Under the pieces are notes generated by a model. The model worked only from the letters and a program-made list of their open reading frames with translations, did not search any database and was not told the origin of the DNA. This document shows, one piece after another, positions 9,106-17,628 of a stretch of 64,000 bases of DNA. The first letter of the stretch is position 1, and every line of letters begins with the position of its first letter. The DNA comes from Spirosoma sp. SC4-14. Lineage in GTDB: Bacteria; Bacteroidota; Bacteroidia; Cytophagales; Spirosomataceae. The stretch covers positions 4,519,001 to 4,583,000 of the forward strand of contig NZ_CP147518.1 in the NCBI RefSeq assembly GCF_037201965.1. Direction: 5' to 3'. The position numbers and the translations under genes are program-made.

Positions 9106-10125
9106 ATGATAAAAAAAATAAACCTGTTTTTCCTGTTGCTCCTCCTGACAAACCCAGCAATAAGTATCTGTCAATCAGTCGGCAGCAACGTCGCCATAAC
9201 ACCCCGAATGCGGGTAATTGTCGATAATGACTTCAGCGGTGACCCCGATGGTCTGTTCCAACTGGCACATCTGCTGATGTCCCCATCGGTCGATATTCGT
9301 GCCATCATCGGGTCGCATCTGAAAGTTGGCGATGGGTTCGACCCCTCCAAAACACAAGCCGACAATGCAGCTAAAAAAGCGCGGGAAGTGCTCCAGATCA
9401 TGAACAGCACGAGCAACATACCTGTTTTTGCCGGATCGAATACGGCGATGGCAAACGACAGCACGCCGGCAAAAAATGAAGCGGTCAATTTCATCATTCA
9501 GGAAGCCTTGCGCACCGACACCAAATTGCCGCTATACGTTGTTTGTGGAGCCGGGTTAACCGAGATTGCATCGGCCGTACTGACAAATCCTCAAATTGCA
9601 GGCAAACTGACATTGATCTGGATCGGTGGTCCCGAATATTCCGGTCTGGCGCTACCACCACCGGGTTACTCCAATCCCGAATACAACCTGAACATCGACA
9701 TTTCGGCCGCCAGAGTCATTTTTAATCAGTCGACGATAGCATTGTGGCAGGTTCCCCGGAATGTGTATCGCCAATGTCTGCTTTCCTATTCGCAGCTTCT
9801 GGTTAAGGTGAAACCCAGAGGAAAAGTTGGTGCCTATCTGAGCGGAACTCTCGAAACACTGATGACTCGAATTCAGCGGTTCATTAACATTGGCGAAACC
9901 TACATACTAGGCGACAGCCCTTTGGTTCTGCTCACCGCCCTACAGTCGTCGTTCGAACCCGACCCATCATCCAGCGATTATGTAATCAGACAGGCTCCTC
10001 TCATCAACCGAGCCGGTTCGTATGAACACAACCACCAAGGAAGGTCGATTCGGGTGTATACGCATATGGATACGAATCTGATGTTCAACGATTTCTTTGC
10101 TAAACTGGAGTTGCTGAATCCGTAA
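9106..10125 (+). CDS. Secreted nucleoside hydrolase (IUNH family)
   Basis: 339 aa with a clear signal peptide (hydrophobic 5-20, cleavage near ISICQS). The mature start VIVDNDFSGDPDGLFQLAH matches the calcium-binding DxDxxxDD loop of inosine-uridine-preferring nucleoside hydrolases; VFAGSN, VVCGAGLTEIA, WIGGPEY and YNLNIDISAA follow in the family order. These enzymes cleave the N-glycosidic bond of ribonucleosides to free ribose. The signal peptide points to action in the periplasm. It sits between two DUF1593 relatives of the same fold, directly behind a ribose-type transporter and kinase, so scavenging of nucleosides or similar glycosides is plausible. Confidence 0.87.
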   Translation: MIKKINLFFLLLLLTNPAISICQSVGSNVAITPRMRVIVDNDFSGDPDGLFQLAHLLMSPSVDIRAIIGSHLKVGDGFDPSKTQADNAAKKAREVLQIMNSTSNIPVFAGSNTAMANDSTPAKNEAVNFIIQEALRTDTKLPLYVVCGAGLTEIASAVLTNPQIAGKLTLIWIGGPEYSGLALPPPGYSNPEYNLNIDISAARVIFNQSTIALWQVPRNVYRQCLLSYSQLLVKVKPRGKVGAYLSGTLETLMTRIQRFINIGETYILGDSPLVLLTALQSSFEPDPSSSDYVIRQAPLINRAGSYEHNHQGRSIRVYTHMDTNLMFNDFFAKLELLNP

Positions 10126-10129
10126 GTTT

Positions 10130-10152
10130 TTCGACAGGATTAACAGGATCTC
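10130..10152. repeat. Single arm of an ACAGGATTAACAGGAT intergenic repeat
   Basis: GACAGGATTAACAGGAT matches the unit of the hairpins at 33982-34069 and 59788-59848, but I see no opposing arm here. It lies just before a DUF1593 gene. Confidence 0.55.
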
Positions 10153-10181
10153 TTTTCCCTTTGCCCCAACCCCTTACCCCT

Positions 10182-11651
10182 ATGCTAACCCTTTTACACT
10201 CATGTTTGCTGGCCAGCGGAATACTATTGTCGTCAATGGCATATGGCCAGGCTAATCCCGCTCAACCGAAGCCCGAACCCCGGACGCGGGTGCTCGTGCT
10301 GACCGATATAGAAGCCGACCCCGACGATTCTCAATCCCTTGTCCGGTTTCTGACCTATGCCAATAAATGGGATATTGAAGGACTGGTTGCCACCACGTCG
10401 ATTCACCAGAAACAACGCGTTGCTCCCGAAACCATTCATCAGATTGTGGATGCCTACGGAAAAGTGCAGCCCAATCTGCTCAAACATGAGCCGGGTTATC
10501 CAACAGCCCAGGCCATCAAAGCAGTCATCAAAAAAGGGCTACCGGTTTATGGCATGGGTGGTGTTGGCGAAGGCCATGATTCGGAAGGCTCCGAGTGGAT
10601 TATTAAGGTACTCGAAAAGCCCGATACCCGACCGCTATGGGTTCCGGTTTGGGGTGGGCCCAATACATTGGCGCAGGCGCTGTGGAAAATTCAAAAGACC
10701 CGTTCGGCAGAGCAGGCCGAAAAGCTGTATCGAAAACTGCGGGTCTATACCATCTCGGATCAGGACGATTCGGGCCCCTGGATTCGGAAAACATTTCCGG
10801 GCGTTTTCTTCATCTGTAGCCCCGGTTACGGCTATGAAGCAGCAACGTGGCGCGGCATCAACACTACCGAAAAAGGAACCCATCCCGACGTAATCAGCAG
10901 CGACTGGCTTGCTCAGCACATTCAGCAGGGACATGGGCCAATGGGCGCGATGTATCCCGATGTGGCCTATGGTATGGAAGGCGACACGCCTTCGTTCATG
11001 AACCTGATTCCAAACGGCCTGAACAATCCTGAGCATCCTGATTTTGGGGGTTGGGGTGGCCGGTACAGGCTCTATCAACCTACATCACTTCCCCCAAAAG
11101 GCCGTTTCTCCCGGCCCGATTTCCCGGCCGATGAGCTGGAAACACGACCCATCTGGACAAACACCGAAGACTCGCTCTACGCAGGTGCTCTAGTCCGAAA
11201 ATCGTTTATGGAAGCCCCCGAATCGACCCCGCCGAAAAGCATCTACACCACCATCTGGCGGTGGCGGCAGGATTTTCAGAACGATTTTGCCGCTCGTATG
11301 GACTGGTGTACAAAATCGTATCAGGCAGCGAATCATCCCCCAAAACCTGCGCTGGCACACCCTACCAGTCTGACTGTGCGATCGGGAGAACCGTTTCATT
11401 TAAATGCGGCCGGCACGACCGACCCCGACGGCGATTCGATGAGCTATCTGTGGTTTCAATATCCTGAAGCCGGAACCTATCCGGGTCTCGTCAGTTTCCG
11501 GCCCTACGCGTCAAACCTGTATGATGTTCCGGTAACAGCACCCACCGTCACGTCGCCCCAAACCATTCATTTTATCCTGCGCGTAACCGACAAAGGCACT
11601 CCGGCACTCAGTCGCTACAAACGGGTGATTGTTACGGTCGTTCCGAAGTGA
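10182..11651 (+). CDS. Secreted DUF1593 (Sde182-like) protein, second copy
   Basis: 489 aa from the ATG at 10182 (an upstream TTG at 10161 is less likely). Signal peptide to about AYGQA. The same layout as the protein at 1620: [16 protein letters not shown] acidic loop, [38 protein letters not shown] and a C-terminal PKD-like sandwich with TTDPDGD. Long identical stretches show a paralogous pair bracketing the ABC, kinase and nucleoside-hydrolase genes. It contains an extra loop of about 25 residues before the IWRWRQDFQNDFAAR motif compared with the first copy. Function is inferred only at the level of an exported NH-fold hydrolase or binding protein. Confidence 0.88.
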   Translation: MLTLLHSCLLASGILLSSMAYGQANPAQPKPEPRTRVLVLTDIEADPDDSQSLVRFLTYANKWDIEGLVATTSIHQKQRVAPETIHQIVDAYGKVQPNLLKHEPGYPTAQAIKAVIKKGLPVYGMGGVGEGHDSEGSEWIIKVLEKPDTRPLWVPVWGGPNTLAQALWKIQKTRSAEQAEKLYRKLRVYTISDQDDSGPWIRKTFPGVFFICSPGYGYEAATWRGINTTEKGTHPDVISSDWLAQHIQQGHGPMGAMYPDVAYGMEGDTPSFMNLIPNGLNNPEHPDFGGWGGRYRLYQPTSLPPKGRFSRPDFPADELETRPIWTNTEDSLYAGALVRKSFMEAPESTPPKSIYTTIWRWRQDFQNDFAARMDWCTKSYQAANHPPKPALAHPTSLTVRSGEPFHLNAAGTTDPDGDSMSYLWFQYPEAGTYPGLVSFRPYASNLYDVPVTAPTVTSPQTIHFILRVTDKGTPALSRYKRVIVTVVPK

Positions 11652-11655
11652 TTGG

Positions 11656-11729
11656 GCATTAGTCATTGATGTTGGTCACTGACTATTAGTATATTCTAAC
11701 GACCAGTGACCAACATCAATGACTAATGC
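11656..11729. terminator. 26-bp perfect hairpin between convergent genes
   Basis: The arm at 11656-11681 (starts GCATTAGTCATTGATG) is a perfect inverse of 11704-11729, with a 22-nt loop. It starts 5 bp after the DUF1593 stop and its right arm covers the stop codon of the sigma factor on the other strand. The position suits a bidirectional terminator, but neither strand shows a U-run after the stem. Confidence 0.8.
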
Positions 11730-12256
11730 AGATCGACCCGTTCGCGCAGGAGTTGTTTGGCCTTTACGAGTTGGTTCTTGACAGTATTCTTCGAAATGCG
11801 GAGCGAATCGGCAATTTCCTGATATGATTTTCCTCCTTCTACACTGAGCATCAGTATCATCTTTCGCCGTTCCGACAGCGAATTGATGGCATTGCGCAGG
11901 AGCCGATCCCGGTTTTCCTGCTCTTCATGGTCGTCGTCGCTCAACCGTTCCATCCGTTCCATATACCGCTGGCGCAGTAGCTGGCTCTTTTCTACCTGCT
12001 TCATATAATCGAAAGCCATATTCCGCAGACATGTAAAGAGGTATGAACTGAAATTCAGTTCAGGATTGATGAGGTTTCGCTTTTCCCAGATTTTTATAAA
12101 TACGTCGTGCACCATATTCTCCGCTTCTTCCTCATCTTTCAACAGGCAGAAACAGAACTTAAGCGCGGGCGTTCGGTAATGCTGATACAGTTTAGCAAAA
12201 GCTGACTGATCGCCCTTCACTGCCTGCAATAGGATGCTTTCGATTGAACAGATCAT
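11723..12256 (-). CDS. ECF-type RNA polymerase sigma factor (Bacteroidota family)
   Basis: 177 aa. Region 2 (about 20-90) includes CFCLLKDEEEAENMVHDVFIKIWEKR, read here as short pieces HDVFIKIWEKR and YLFTCLRNMAFDYMK; region 4 (about 115-172) has LSERRKMILML, SYQEIADSL and the helix-turn-helix ISKNTVKNQLVKAKQLL. This is the RpoE-like sigma type that in Bacteroidota usually pairs with a FecR anti-sigma and SusC/SusD genes. None of those is next to it; its neighbours are a convergent DUF1593 gene and a long non-coding region. Its targets cannot be inferred from the window. Confidence 0.93.
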   Translation of the reverse strand: MICSIESILLQAVKGDQSAFAKLYQHYRTPALKFCFCLLKDEEEAENMVHDVFIKIWEKRNLINPELNFSSYLFTCLRNMAFDYMKQVEKSQLLRQRYMERMERLSDDDHEEQENRDRLLRNAINSLSERRKMILMLSVEGGKSYQEIADSLRISKNTVKNQLVKAKQLLRERVDLH

Positions 12257-12551
12257 GATCGTACGAGGTATAGGTGGAATTCTGGGTATTTTGGTTTTTG
12301 GGAATTCAAATTGAAATGGAGGTCATCAGAAAGCTCAACAGCCACTGTGTTCCTTTGCCTAAACTGCCCTGGAAATAGGACAATTGAATTAATTGCAAAA
12401 TTTTTATAAATAAATCGAGAGAATAACCGAATAGGATTTTGAGATCTGAGTACAGAACGATTTTTGGCGATCGTACACAATCACATCGTCATCGTCCGGC
12501 AAAGACGATATTTCCCCAAATAAGATTTTGTCCATAGCACTTTGACCACAA

Positions 12552-12559
12552 CAAATATA
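12552..12559 (-). promoter_or_regulatory. Candidate Bacteroidota -7 element (TATATTTG)
   Basis: On the minus strand the sequence reads TATATTTG, a match to the Bacteroidota -7 consensus TAnnTTTG, about 300 bp before the sigma-factor start. No good TTTG -33 element is seen at 19-21 bp, so the call is weak. Confidence 0.25.
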
Positions 12560-12856
12560 GAGGGGCTACTTTTAATTAAATTTCGCTTTTTACGTAAAAT
12601 AACCTTCCATTTGCGCAACACGTAGAAATTTCACACGGGGGTAATAGTTCCTTAATATGCATCTACACAGCGCTCTCATTATCAACTAATTATAAAAATG
12701 AGCCTGATTTAACCCGCAACCTCCCCAAAAGGCATGAATGGAAGTATATACAGGCACAATTAGGAAATCCTGTTCTGATTCAAGGCCCGTCGGCTATCCA
12801 GAAATTTTCCCCTACTCCAATAGTCCGATACTTCTTTTCGTGAGTATACCAACAGG

Positions 12857-12926
12857 ACTTCACGCAGAGCCGTGCCCCGGTTCCCTCTCGCGTGTCAATA
12901 AACCAGGACACGTCTCCGCCTGAAGT
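12857..12926. repeat. Imperfect hairpin upstream of the first propeller gene
   Basis: ACTTCACGCAGAGCCGTG at 12857-12874 pairs with CACGTCTCCGCCTGAAGT at 12909-12926, 15 of 18 positions. It lies 44 bp before the start codon of the gene at 12970. Confidence 0.6.
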
Positions 12927-12969
12927 TCTGACCACCAAAGCTCACTAATCGAATCCTGTGCTCTTCCGA

Positions 12970-15240
12970 ATGAATCTGTATCGCTATTTTCAGCAAAGCC
13001 TGACCATGGGAATGGCTGGTTTACTACTTTGGGGATGCTCGGCACATGGAAACCAGGCATCTGTAACAACCTATACCGATACAGCCTTTGAGCAGGACTA
13101 TCATGAACCGTACCCCATAGGAACAGACAGCAAAGCCAACGACGTTCGCCACATTGCGGCAGACCGGCAGGGAACCCTTTGGGCAGCAACCGCAGCCGGT
13201 ATCTACAAAAAGGAAAGTGGGCAGCAACACTGGGCATCTGTACTCTCTTCTGCCGACGAAGGGCCAGCCTATGCCGTTGTGGTAGACGAGCAGTCGGTCG
13301 TATGGTTCGGTGTCTGGAATGGGCTGTATCGTTATAAAGATCAGCAACTTGAGCGCATTAATGGCCCCGAAGCACCTATTGCATCAATAACGATTGCCAA
13401 AGAAGGAATTTATGCACTCGGCCCGCAGGGTGTGTGGTTAATAAATGCCAAAGGCGTACAGAAAAAACCCTATCGGCTGGCTCGCTCCATTCGGAGTAGT
13501 CGTTCCGATAATCGGGGGGGGTTGTGGATTGCTACCGACGTGGGGTTATATCATGCCACCGATCAGCAAACCACCGTTTTTCAAAAGCCCGACGAATTGC
13601 TGAGCGCATCGGTTAAAGGTCTGGCTACCGATAGCAGTCAGGCCCTGTGGGTGGGTGGCCTGGGCGGTGTCACAATACGTCAGGATGGCAAAGTGCAGAA
13701 AACGCTTCGCCCGGCGCAGGGCATCCCGTCCATTTTTGTTACCTGTGTCGAACAGGCTCCTGATGGCAGTATGTGGGTTGGTACTGAAGCGGGCATTGTC
13801 CGTTATCATCCTAATAAAACGCATTCACTGCGGTTTAGCCGACGGTGGCTGCTCGACGACCACATCAACGACATTACGTTCGACAGGCAGGGAACGGCCT
13901 GGATAGCCACCACCAAAGGCGTTAGTGCAATCCGAAAACGGCCAATGACGCTGGCTCAGAAGCAGGATTATTTCTACGACGTACTGATGCAACGGCATAT
14001 TCGCGCTCCGTGGATTGCCGGGCAATGCCGATTGCCCACACCGGGCGACATCAGTCGCTGGGAACCCGACGACGATGATAACGATGGCGAATACACGGGC
14101 AATTATCTGGCCATGGAAAGTTTCCGGTATGCGGCTACGAAAAATCCGGATGCCCGCCAAAAAGCAAAAAAAGCATTCGGTTTTCTGAAATTACTTCAGG
14201 AAGTGACAAATACCGACGGTTTCTTTGCCCGAACAGTGGTACCAACCGACTGGACGCGGGTCGACGATGGCAACCGAACCTATACCGACCGCGAACGAGC
14301 TGATGAACGGGTAAACGAACCTCGTTTTAAACCTGTTGAGGTTCGATGGCATAAATCGAACGACGGCAAATGGCTCTGGAAAGGTGATACCAGCAGCGAC
14401 GAGGTGTGTGGCCACATGATGGGTTACTACTTCTACTACGAACTTGCTGCCGACGAAGCCGAAAAAGCCGTTGTCCGAAAACACGTTGCCCGGATTGTCG
14501 ATCATCTCATTGCGCATAACTATACGCTGACCGACATCGACGGCAACCATACGCGCTGGGGCGTATGGTCGCCCGACCGGCTCAACCGCGACCCCGACTG
14601 GGCCCCTGACCGTAATCAGAACTCAATGGAACTGCTCGCGTTTCTGAAGCTTGCCTATCACATGACGGGCAACCCGAAATATGAACAGCACTATCGGCAA
14701 TTAATAGACAGGGAAGGCTACCTCGACAACATGGGCAAAAACCTCGACCAGAATCCGGCCTGGTTCATTTATTTCGATGTGATACTGGCAGCCTATGTAT
14801 ATCCCATTCTGATTCGCTGCGAAACCGACCCCAAACTTCGGGCATTCTACGAAGAGCATATGGACCGCTGGCTCCAACAGCGCAAAGGCGATAAAAACCC
14901 GCTGATAAACTTTCTGTACTGCTACAGCCGGAATAAAAAAGTGGAGCTGGCTTCGTCGGTCGAATTTCTGGTCGACACTCCGCTCGACCTCGTCAACTGG
15001 ACAATTGACCATAGCAAGCGTGAGGATGTAACGATGGTACATAATCCGGTGCTGGATGAACTTCAGGTCAGCGAACTCCCACCGGCCAGCATCCGCACGG
15101 TAGTTCGCTGGGACAAAAACCCCTGGGCGGCCATCAACGGTCAACCCGATATTGAACGGGAACCCGTTTTCTGGTTACTCCCCTACTGGATGGGCCGCTA
15201 TCTGGGCATGATTGAGCCAGCACAGCCAAAATTGAACTAA
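12970..15240 (+). CDS. Lipoprotein: two-component-type beta-propeller fused to alpha/alpha-toroid-like domain (copy 1)
   Basis: 756 aa from the ATG at 12970, with a lipobox-like LLWGC at residue 23. About residues 50-335 are repeated blades of the type GTLWAATAAGIY, GGLWIATDVGLY, GSMWVGTEAGIV and GTAWIATTKGVS, as in the sensor propellers of hybrid two-component proteins. No kinase follows; instead about 345-750 is helical, starting with MQRHIRAPW and including GDTSSDEVCGHMMG, HTRWGVWSPD and the final LLPYWMGRYLGMI. These motifs recur in the paralogs at 17629 and 20080. The helical part resembles alpha/alpha-barrel glycosidases or lyases in its rhythm, but I do not recognise a named family. 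Neighbouring deacetylase and sialidase-like genes argue for a glycan-active surface enzyme. Confidence 0.75.
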   Translation: MNLYRYFQQSLTMGMAGLLLWGCSAHGNQASVTTYTDTAFEQDYHEPYPIGTDSKANDVRHIAADRQGTLWAATAAGIYKKESGQQHWASVLSSADEGPAYAVVVDEQSVVWFGVWNGLYRYKDQQLERINGPEAPIASITIAKEGIYALGPQGVWLINAKGVQKKPYRLARSIRSSRSDNRGGLWIATDVGLYHATDQQTTVFQKPDELLSASVKGLATDSSQALWVGGLGGVTIRQDGKVQKTLRPAQGIPSIFVTCVEQAPDGSMWVGTEAGIVRYHPNKTHSLRFSRRWLLDDHINDITFDRQGTAWIATTKGVSAIRKRPMTLAQKQDYFYDVLMQRHIRAPWIAGQCRLPTPGDISRWEPDDDDNDGEYTGNYLAMESFRYAATKNPDARQKAKKAFGFLKLLQEVTNTDGFFARTVVPTDWTRVDDGNRTYTDRERADERVNEPRFKPVEVRWHKSNDGKWLWKGDTSSDEVCGHMMGYYFYYELAADEAEKAVVRKHVARIVDHLIAHNYTLTDIDGNHTRWGVWSPDRLNRDPDWAPDRNQNSMELLAFLKLAYHMTGNPKYEQHYRQLIDREGYLDNMGKNLDQNPAWFIYFDVILAAYVYPILIRCETDPKLRAFYEEHMDRWLQQRKGDKNPLINFLYCYSRNKKVELASSVEFLVDTPLDLVNWTIDHSKREDVTMVHNPVLDELQVSELPPASIRTVVRWDKNPWAAINGQPDIEREPVFWLLPYWMGRYLGMIEPAQPKLN

Positions 15241-15280
15241 TCCCCAAATGGCAATACGTATAGTCTGAACCACAAACGAT

Positions 15281-16324
15281 ATGAAATACGGTCTCATTTT
15301 ACTGGTGCTGCTGGCCTATGCTGTTTCTCCGGCAAGTGCTCAAACCTATGCCGAAAAACTGGGCTGGCCAAAGGGAGCTAAAGTAGTAATTTTCCATGTC
15401 GACGATGCGGGCATGTCGTATCCGTCCAATCAGGGAACCATCAAATCGATGGAGCAGGGCGTGGCCACCTCCACCAGCATTATGATGCCCTGCCCGTGGT
15501 CGGCCAGCTTTGTGAAGTATGCGCTAAAAACGGGCATCGACGCAGGCATCCATCTTACCCTGACTTCCGAATGGAAAAACTACCGCTGGAGTCCACTGGC
15601 GGGTAGCAACCAGGTGCCAGGTCTGACCGACGAAGAAGGCGCGCTCTGGCCCGAAGTCGTGGATGTAATTAAACATGCCAAAGCCGATGAAGTGGAACGG
15701 GAGATAAAAGCCCAGATCGACCGGGCACTGGCCATGGGGCTCAAACCAACCCACCTCGACTCACACATGGGTACGCTCTTTGCCGATGAGTCGTTTCTGG
15801 AACGATATATCAAAACAGGCATTGCCTATGGTATTCCGGTTATGTTTCCGGGCGGCAATAACAAGCTCATTATCGAATGTACTAATTACCCACTTGTCAG
15901 TAAGTTAAAAGCCGAAGGCAAATGGAAAGACGGGATGCAACTACCCACACCCGACAACCTGAAAAAAGCGAAAGCCGTGGGCGAAACAATCTGGCAGGCT
16001 GGCTTACCCGTTCTCGATGACCTACATACCATCAGCGGCAACTGGAAACCCGCAGGCAACAACGTAACGCCCGAAGCCTGGGGCCACTACAAGACCGAAC
16101 AGTTTAAAGATGCAATTAACCGGATGGAACCCGGACTGGCCATGTTCATCATCCACAGTACCGATGCGTCGGAAGAATTCAAGCAAATATCGTCGTCGGG
16201 CGGTTCGCGCTACGGCGATATGCTGTCGATGATCGACCCCGATTTGAAAGCCTATCTCAACAAAGAAGGCATCATTCTGACGACCTGGCGAGAGGTGATG
16301 CAACGACGCAAACAGGTCAAATAG
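15281..16324 (+). CDS. Secreted ChbG/YdjC-family carbohydrate deacetylase
   Basis: 347 aa with a signal peptide ending at ASAQT. The YdjC/ChbG barrel shows the metal-site aspartates in FHVDDAGMS (D41, D42), the histidine motif GIHLTLTSEW and THLDSHMGTLF. Characterised ChbG removes an N-acetyl group from chitooligosaccharides in the cytoplasm; this protein is exported, so it probably acts on extracellular or periplasmic N- or O-acetylated sugars. It lies 40 bp after the first propeller gene and 63 bp before a sialidase-like gene, all on one strand, probably one operon. Confidence 0.85.
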   Translation: MKYGLILLVLLAYAVSPASAQTYAEKLGWPKGAKVVIFHVDDAGMSYPSNQGTIKSMEQGVATSTSIMMPCPWSASFVKYALKTGIDAGIHLTLTSEWKNYRWSPLAGSNQVPGLTDEEGALWPEVVDVIKHAKADEVEREIKAQIDRALAMGLKPTHLDSHMGTLFADESFLERYIKTGIAYGIPVMFPGGNNKLIIECTNYPLVSKLKAEGKWKDGMQLPTPDNLKKAKAVGETIWQAGLPVLDDLHTISGNWKPAGNNVTPEAWGHYKTEQFKDAINRMEPGLAMFIIHSTDASEEFKQISSSGGSRYGDMLSMIDPDLKAYLNKEGIILTTWREVMQRRKQVK

Positions 16325-16387
16325 CTTTCTCAAAAGTACACCCACCAGCATTATCGATCGGACATCGTTGTTCATGTTCTGACACCA

Positions 16388-17578
16388 ATGAAAACAGTAC
16401 GTATTTTTTTCTTCAGTATCGTTTGGGCCATCCGTCTCGCCCATGCACAGAGCCCAAATCCGGCCATTGTGCAGTCGTCGCTTATTTTTCCGGCTCAAAG
16501 CAAGCATGTTCACGGCAGCAGTATTGTCAATCTGCCCAATGGCGATTTTCTGGCCGTATGGTTTTATGGCAGTGGCGAACGTTCGGCCGACGATGTCAAA
16601 ATTATGGGAGCCCGCTTACGAAAAGGAGAAAAAGCCTGGAGTGCCCCCTTCGAAATGGCCGATACGCCCAACATCCCCGACTGTAACCCGGTATTGTTTC
16701 TGAACGGTCAGGGAAAGCTGTTTCTGGTCTGGATTGCCGTTGAGGCTAACCAGTGGGAATACTCTATTCTACGGGTCAGAACCGCTACCGACTATAGCAA
16801 AAGCGGGCCACCCGTCTGGAACTGGCAGGACAATATTCTGCTCAAACCCGGCGACAGTTTCGCGGAGGAGGTCGCTAAAAAATTCGGCGATCTGCCCAAA
16901 TATACTGCTGGCTGGGGTGGTTATGCGCCCAAATACGACGACATGATAATTCAGGCCAGCCGCGATGCAGGCAAACGCTCTATTGGCTGGATGACCCGTA
17001 TTAAACCGCTCCTGCTGGACAACGGCCGGATTCTGCTCCCGCTCTATTCCGACGGTTTCAACTTCTCGCTAATGGCCATTTCAGACGACGACGGGAGTAG
17101 CTGGCGGCCAAGTCTACCCGTAGTCGGTCGGGGGCCAATTCAGCCAGCACTGGCCCGGCGAAAAGATGGTACGGTGGTGGCCCTCATGCGCGACAGTGGC
17201 GACGAGCCAACCCGTGTGCACTACAGCGAATCGAAGAATAAGGGGGAAACCTGGACCGCTACGACCAAAACCGACATCCCGAACACGGCCAGCGTAGAAC
17301 TACTGGCGCTGAAAGACGGCCGCTGGGCCTTTCTGGGCAACGACATCAACGACGGCCGCTACCGACTCAGTTTATACCTGTCGGACGACGAAGGCAAAAC
17401 CTGGAAATGGAAGATCCGTATCGAAGATCACAAGCCAGGGCAGGGTGGCTATTCGTATCCATCGCTGATCCAGACACCCGATGGGCTGCTGCACATGACG
17501 TACTCGCATCACGACGGTCGGCCCGATGGCAAGTCGATAAACTACGTGGTAGTAGACCCCAAACGAATTATCAATTAG
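16388..17578 (+). CDS. Secreted BNR/sialidase-like six-bladed propeller protein
   Basis: 396 aa, signal peptide ending near AHAQS. Three Asp-box type motifs (SDDDGSSW, SESKNKGETW, SDDEGKTWKW) are spaced as in the sialidase superfamily, and the start SLIFPAQSKHVHGSSIVNLPNG together with GRGPIQPALARRKDG matches the BNR_2 group of exo-sialidase-like proteins found in Bacteroidota glycan loci. The usual arginine triad of true sialidases cannot be assigned with confidence by eye, so sialic acid as substrate is uncertain. Members of this family near rhamnosidases and hexosaminidases may cleave other acidic or deoxy sugars. Confidence 0.8.
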   Translation: MKTVRIFFFSIVWAIRLAHAQSPNPAIVQSSLIFPAQSKHVHGSSIVNLPNGDFLAVWFYGSGERSADDVKIMGARLRKGEKAWSAPFEMADTPNIPDCNPVLFLNGQGKLFLVWIAVEANQWEYSILRVRTATDYSKSGPPVWNWQDNILLKPGDSFAEEVAKKFGDLPKYTAGWGGYAPKYDDMIIQASRDAGKRSIGWMTRIKPLLLDNGRILLPLYSDGFNFSLMAISDDDGSSWRPSLPVVGRGPIQPALARRKDGTVVALMRDSGDEPTRVHYSESKNKGETWTATTKTDIPNTASVELLALKDGRWAFLGNDINDGRYRLSLYLSDDEGKTWKWKIRIEDHKPGQGGYSYPSLIQTPDGLLHMTYSHHDGRPDGKSINYVVVDPKRIIN

Positions 17579-17628
17579 AATCAACGCCCGAGGGCGTCGG
17601 TATGTACAACCTGTTTTCACTTACGATT

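Larger units (their letters stand above)
12257..12957. other. Non-coding region, 700 bp
   Basis: No reading frame here has a plausible protein. The left part is A/T-rich and would contain the leader and promoter of the sigma factor. The right part holds the imperfect hairpin at 12857-12926 and the leader of the propeller gene. I see no RNA gene that I could name. Confidence 0.6.

Noticed and set aside
12253..12480. 75-codon minus-strand frame before the sigma factor
   Set aside because: No recognisable motif and A/T-rich composition of a leader region.
12738..12923. 61-codon + strand frame before the first propeller gene
   Set aside because: No similarity that I recognise, and it runs through the imperfect hairpin at 12857-12926.
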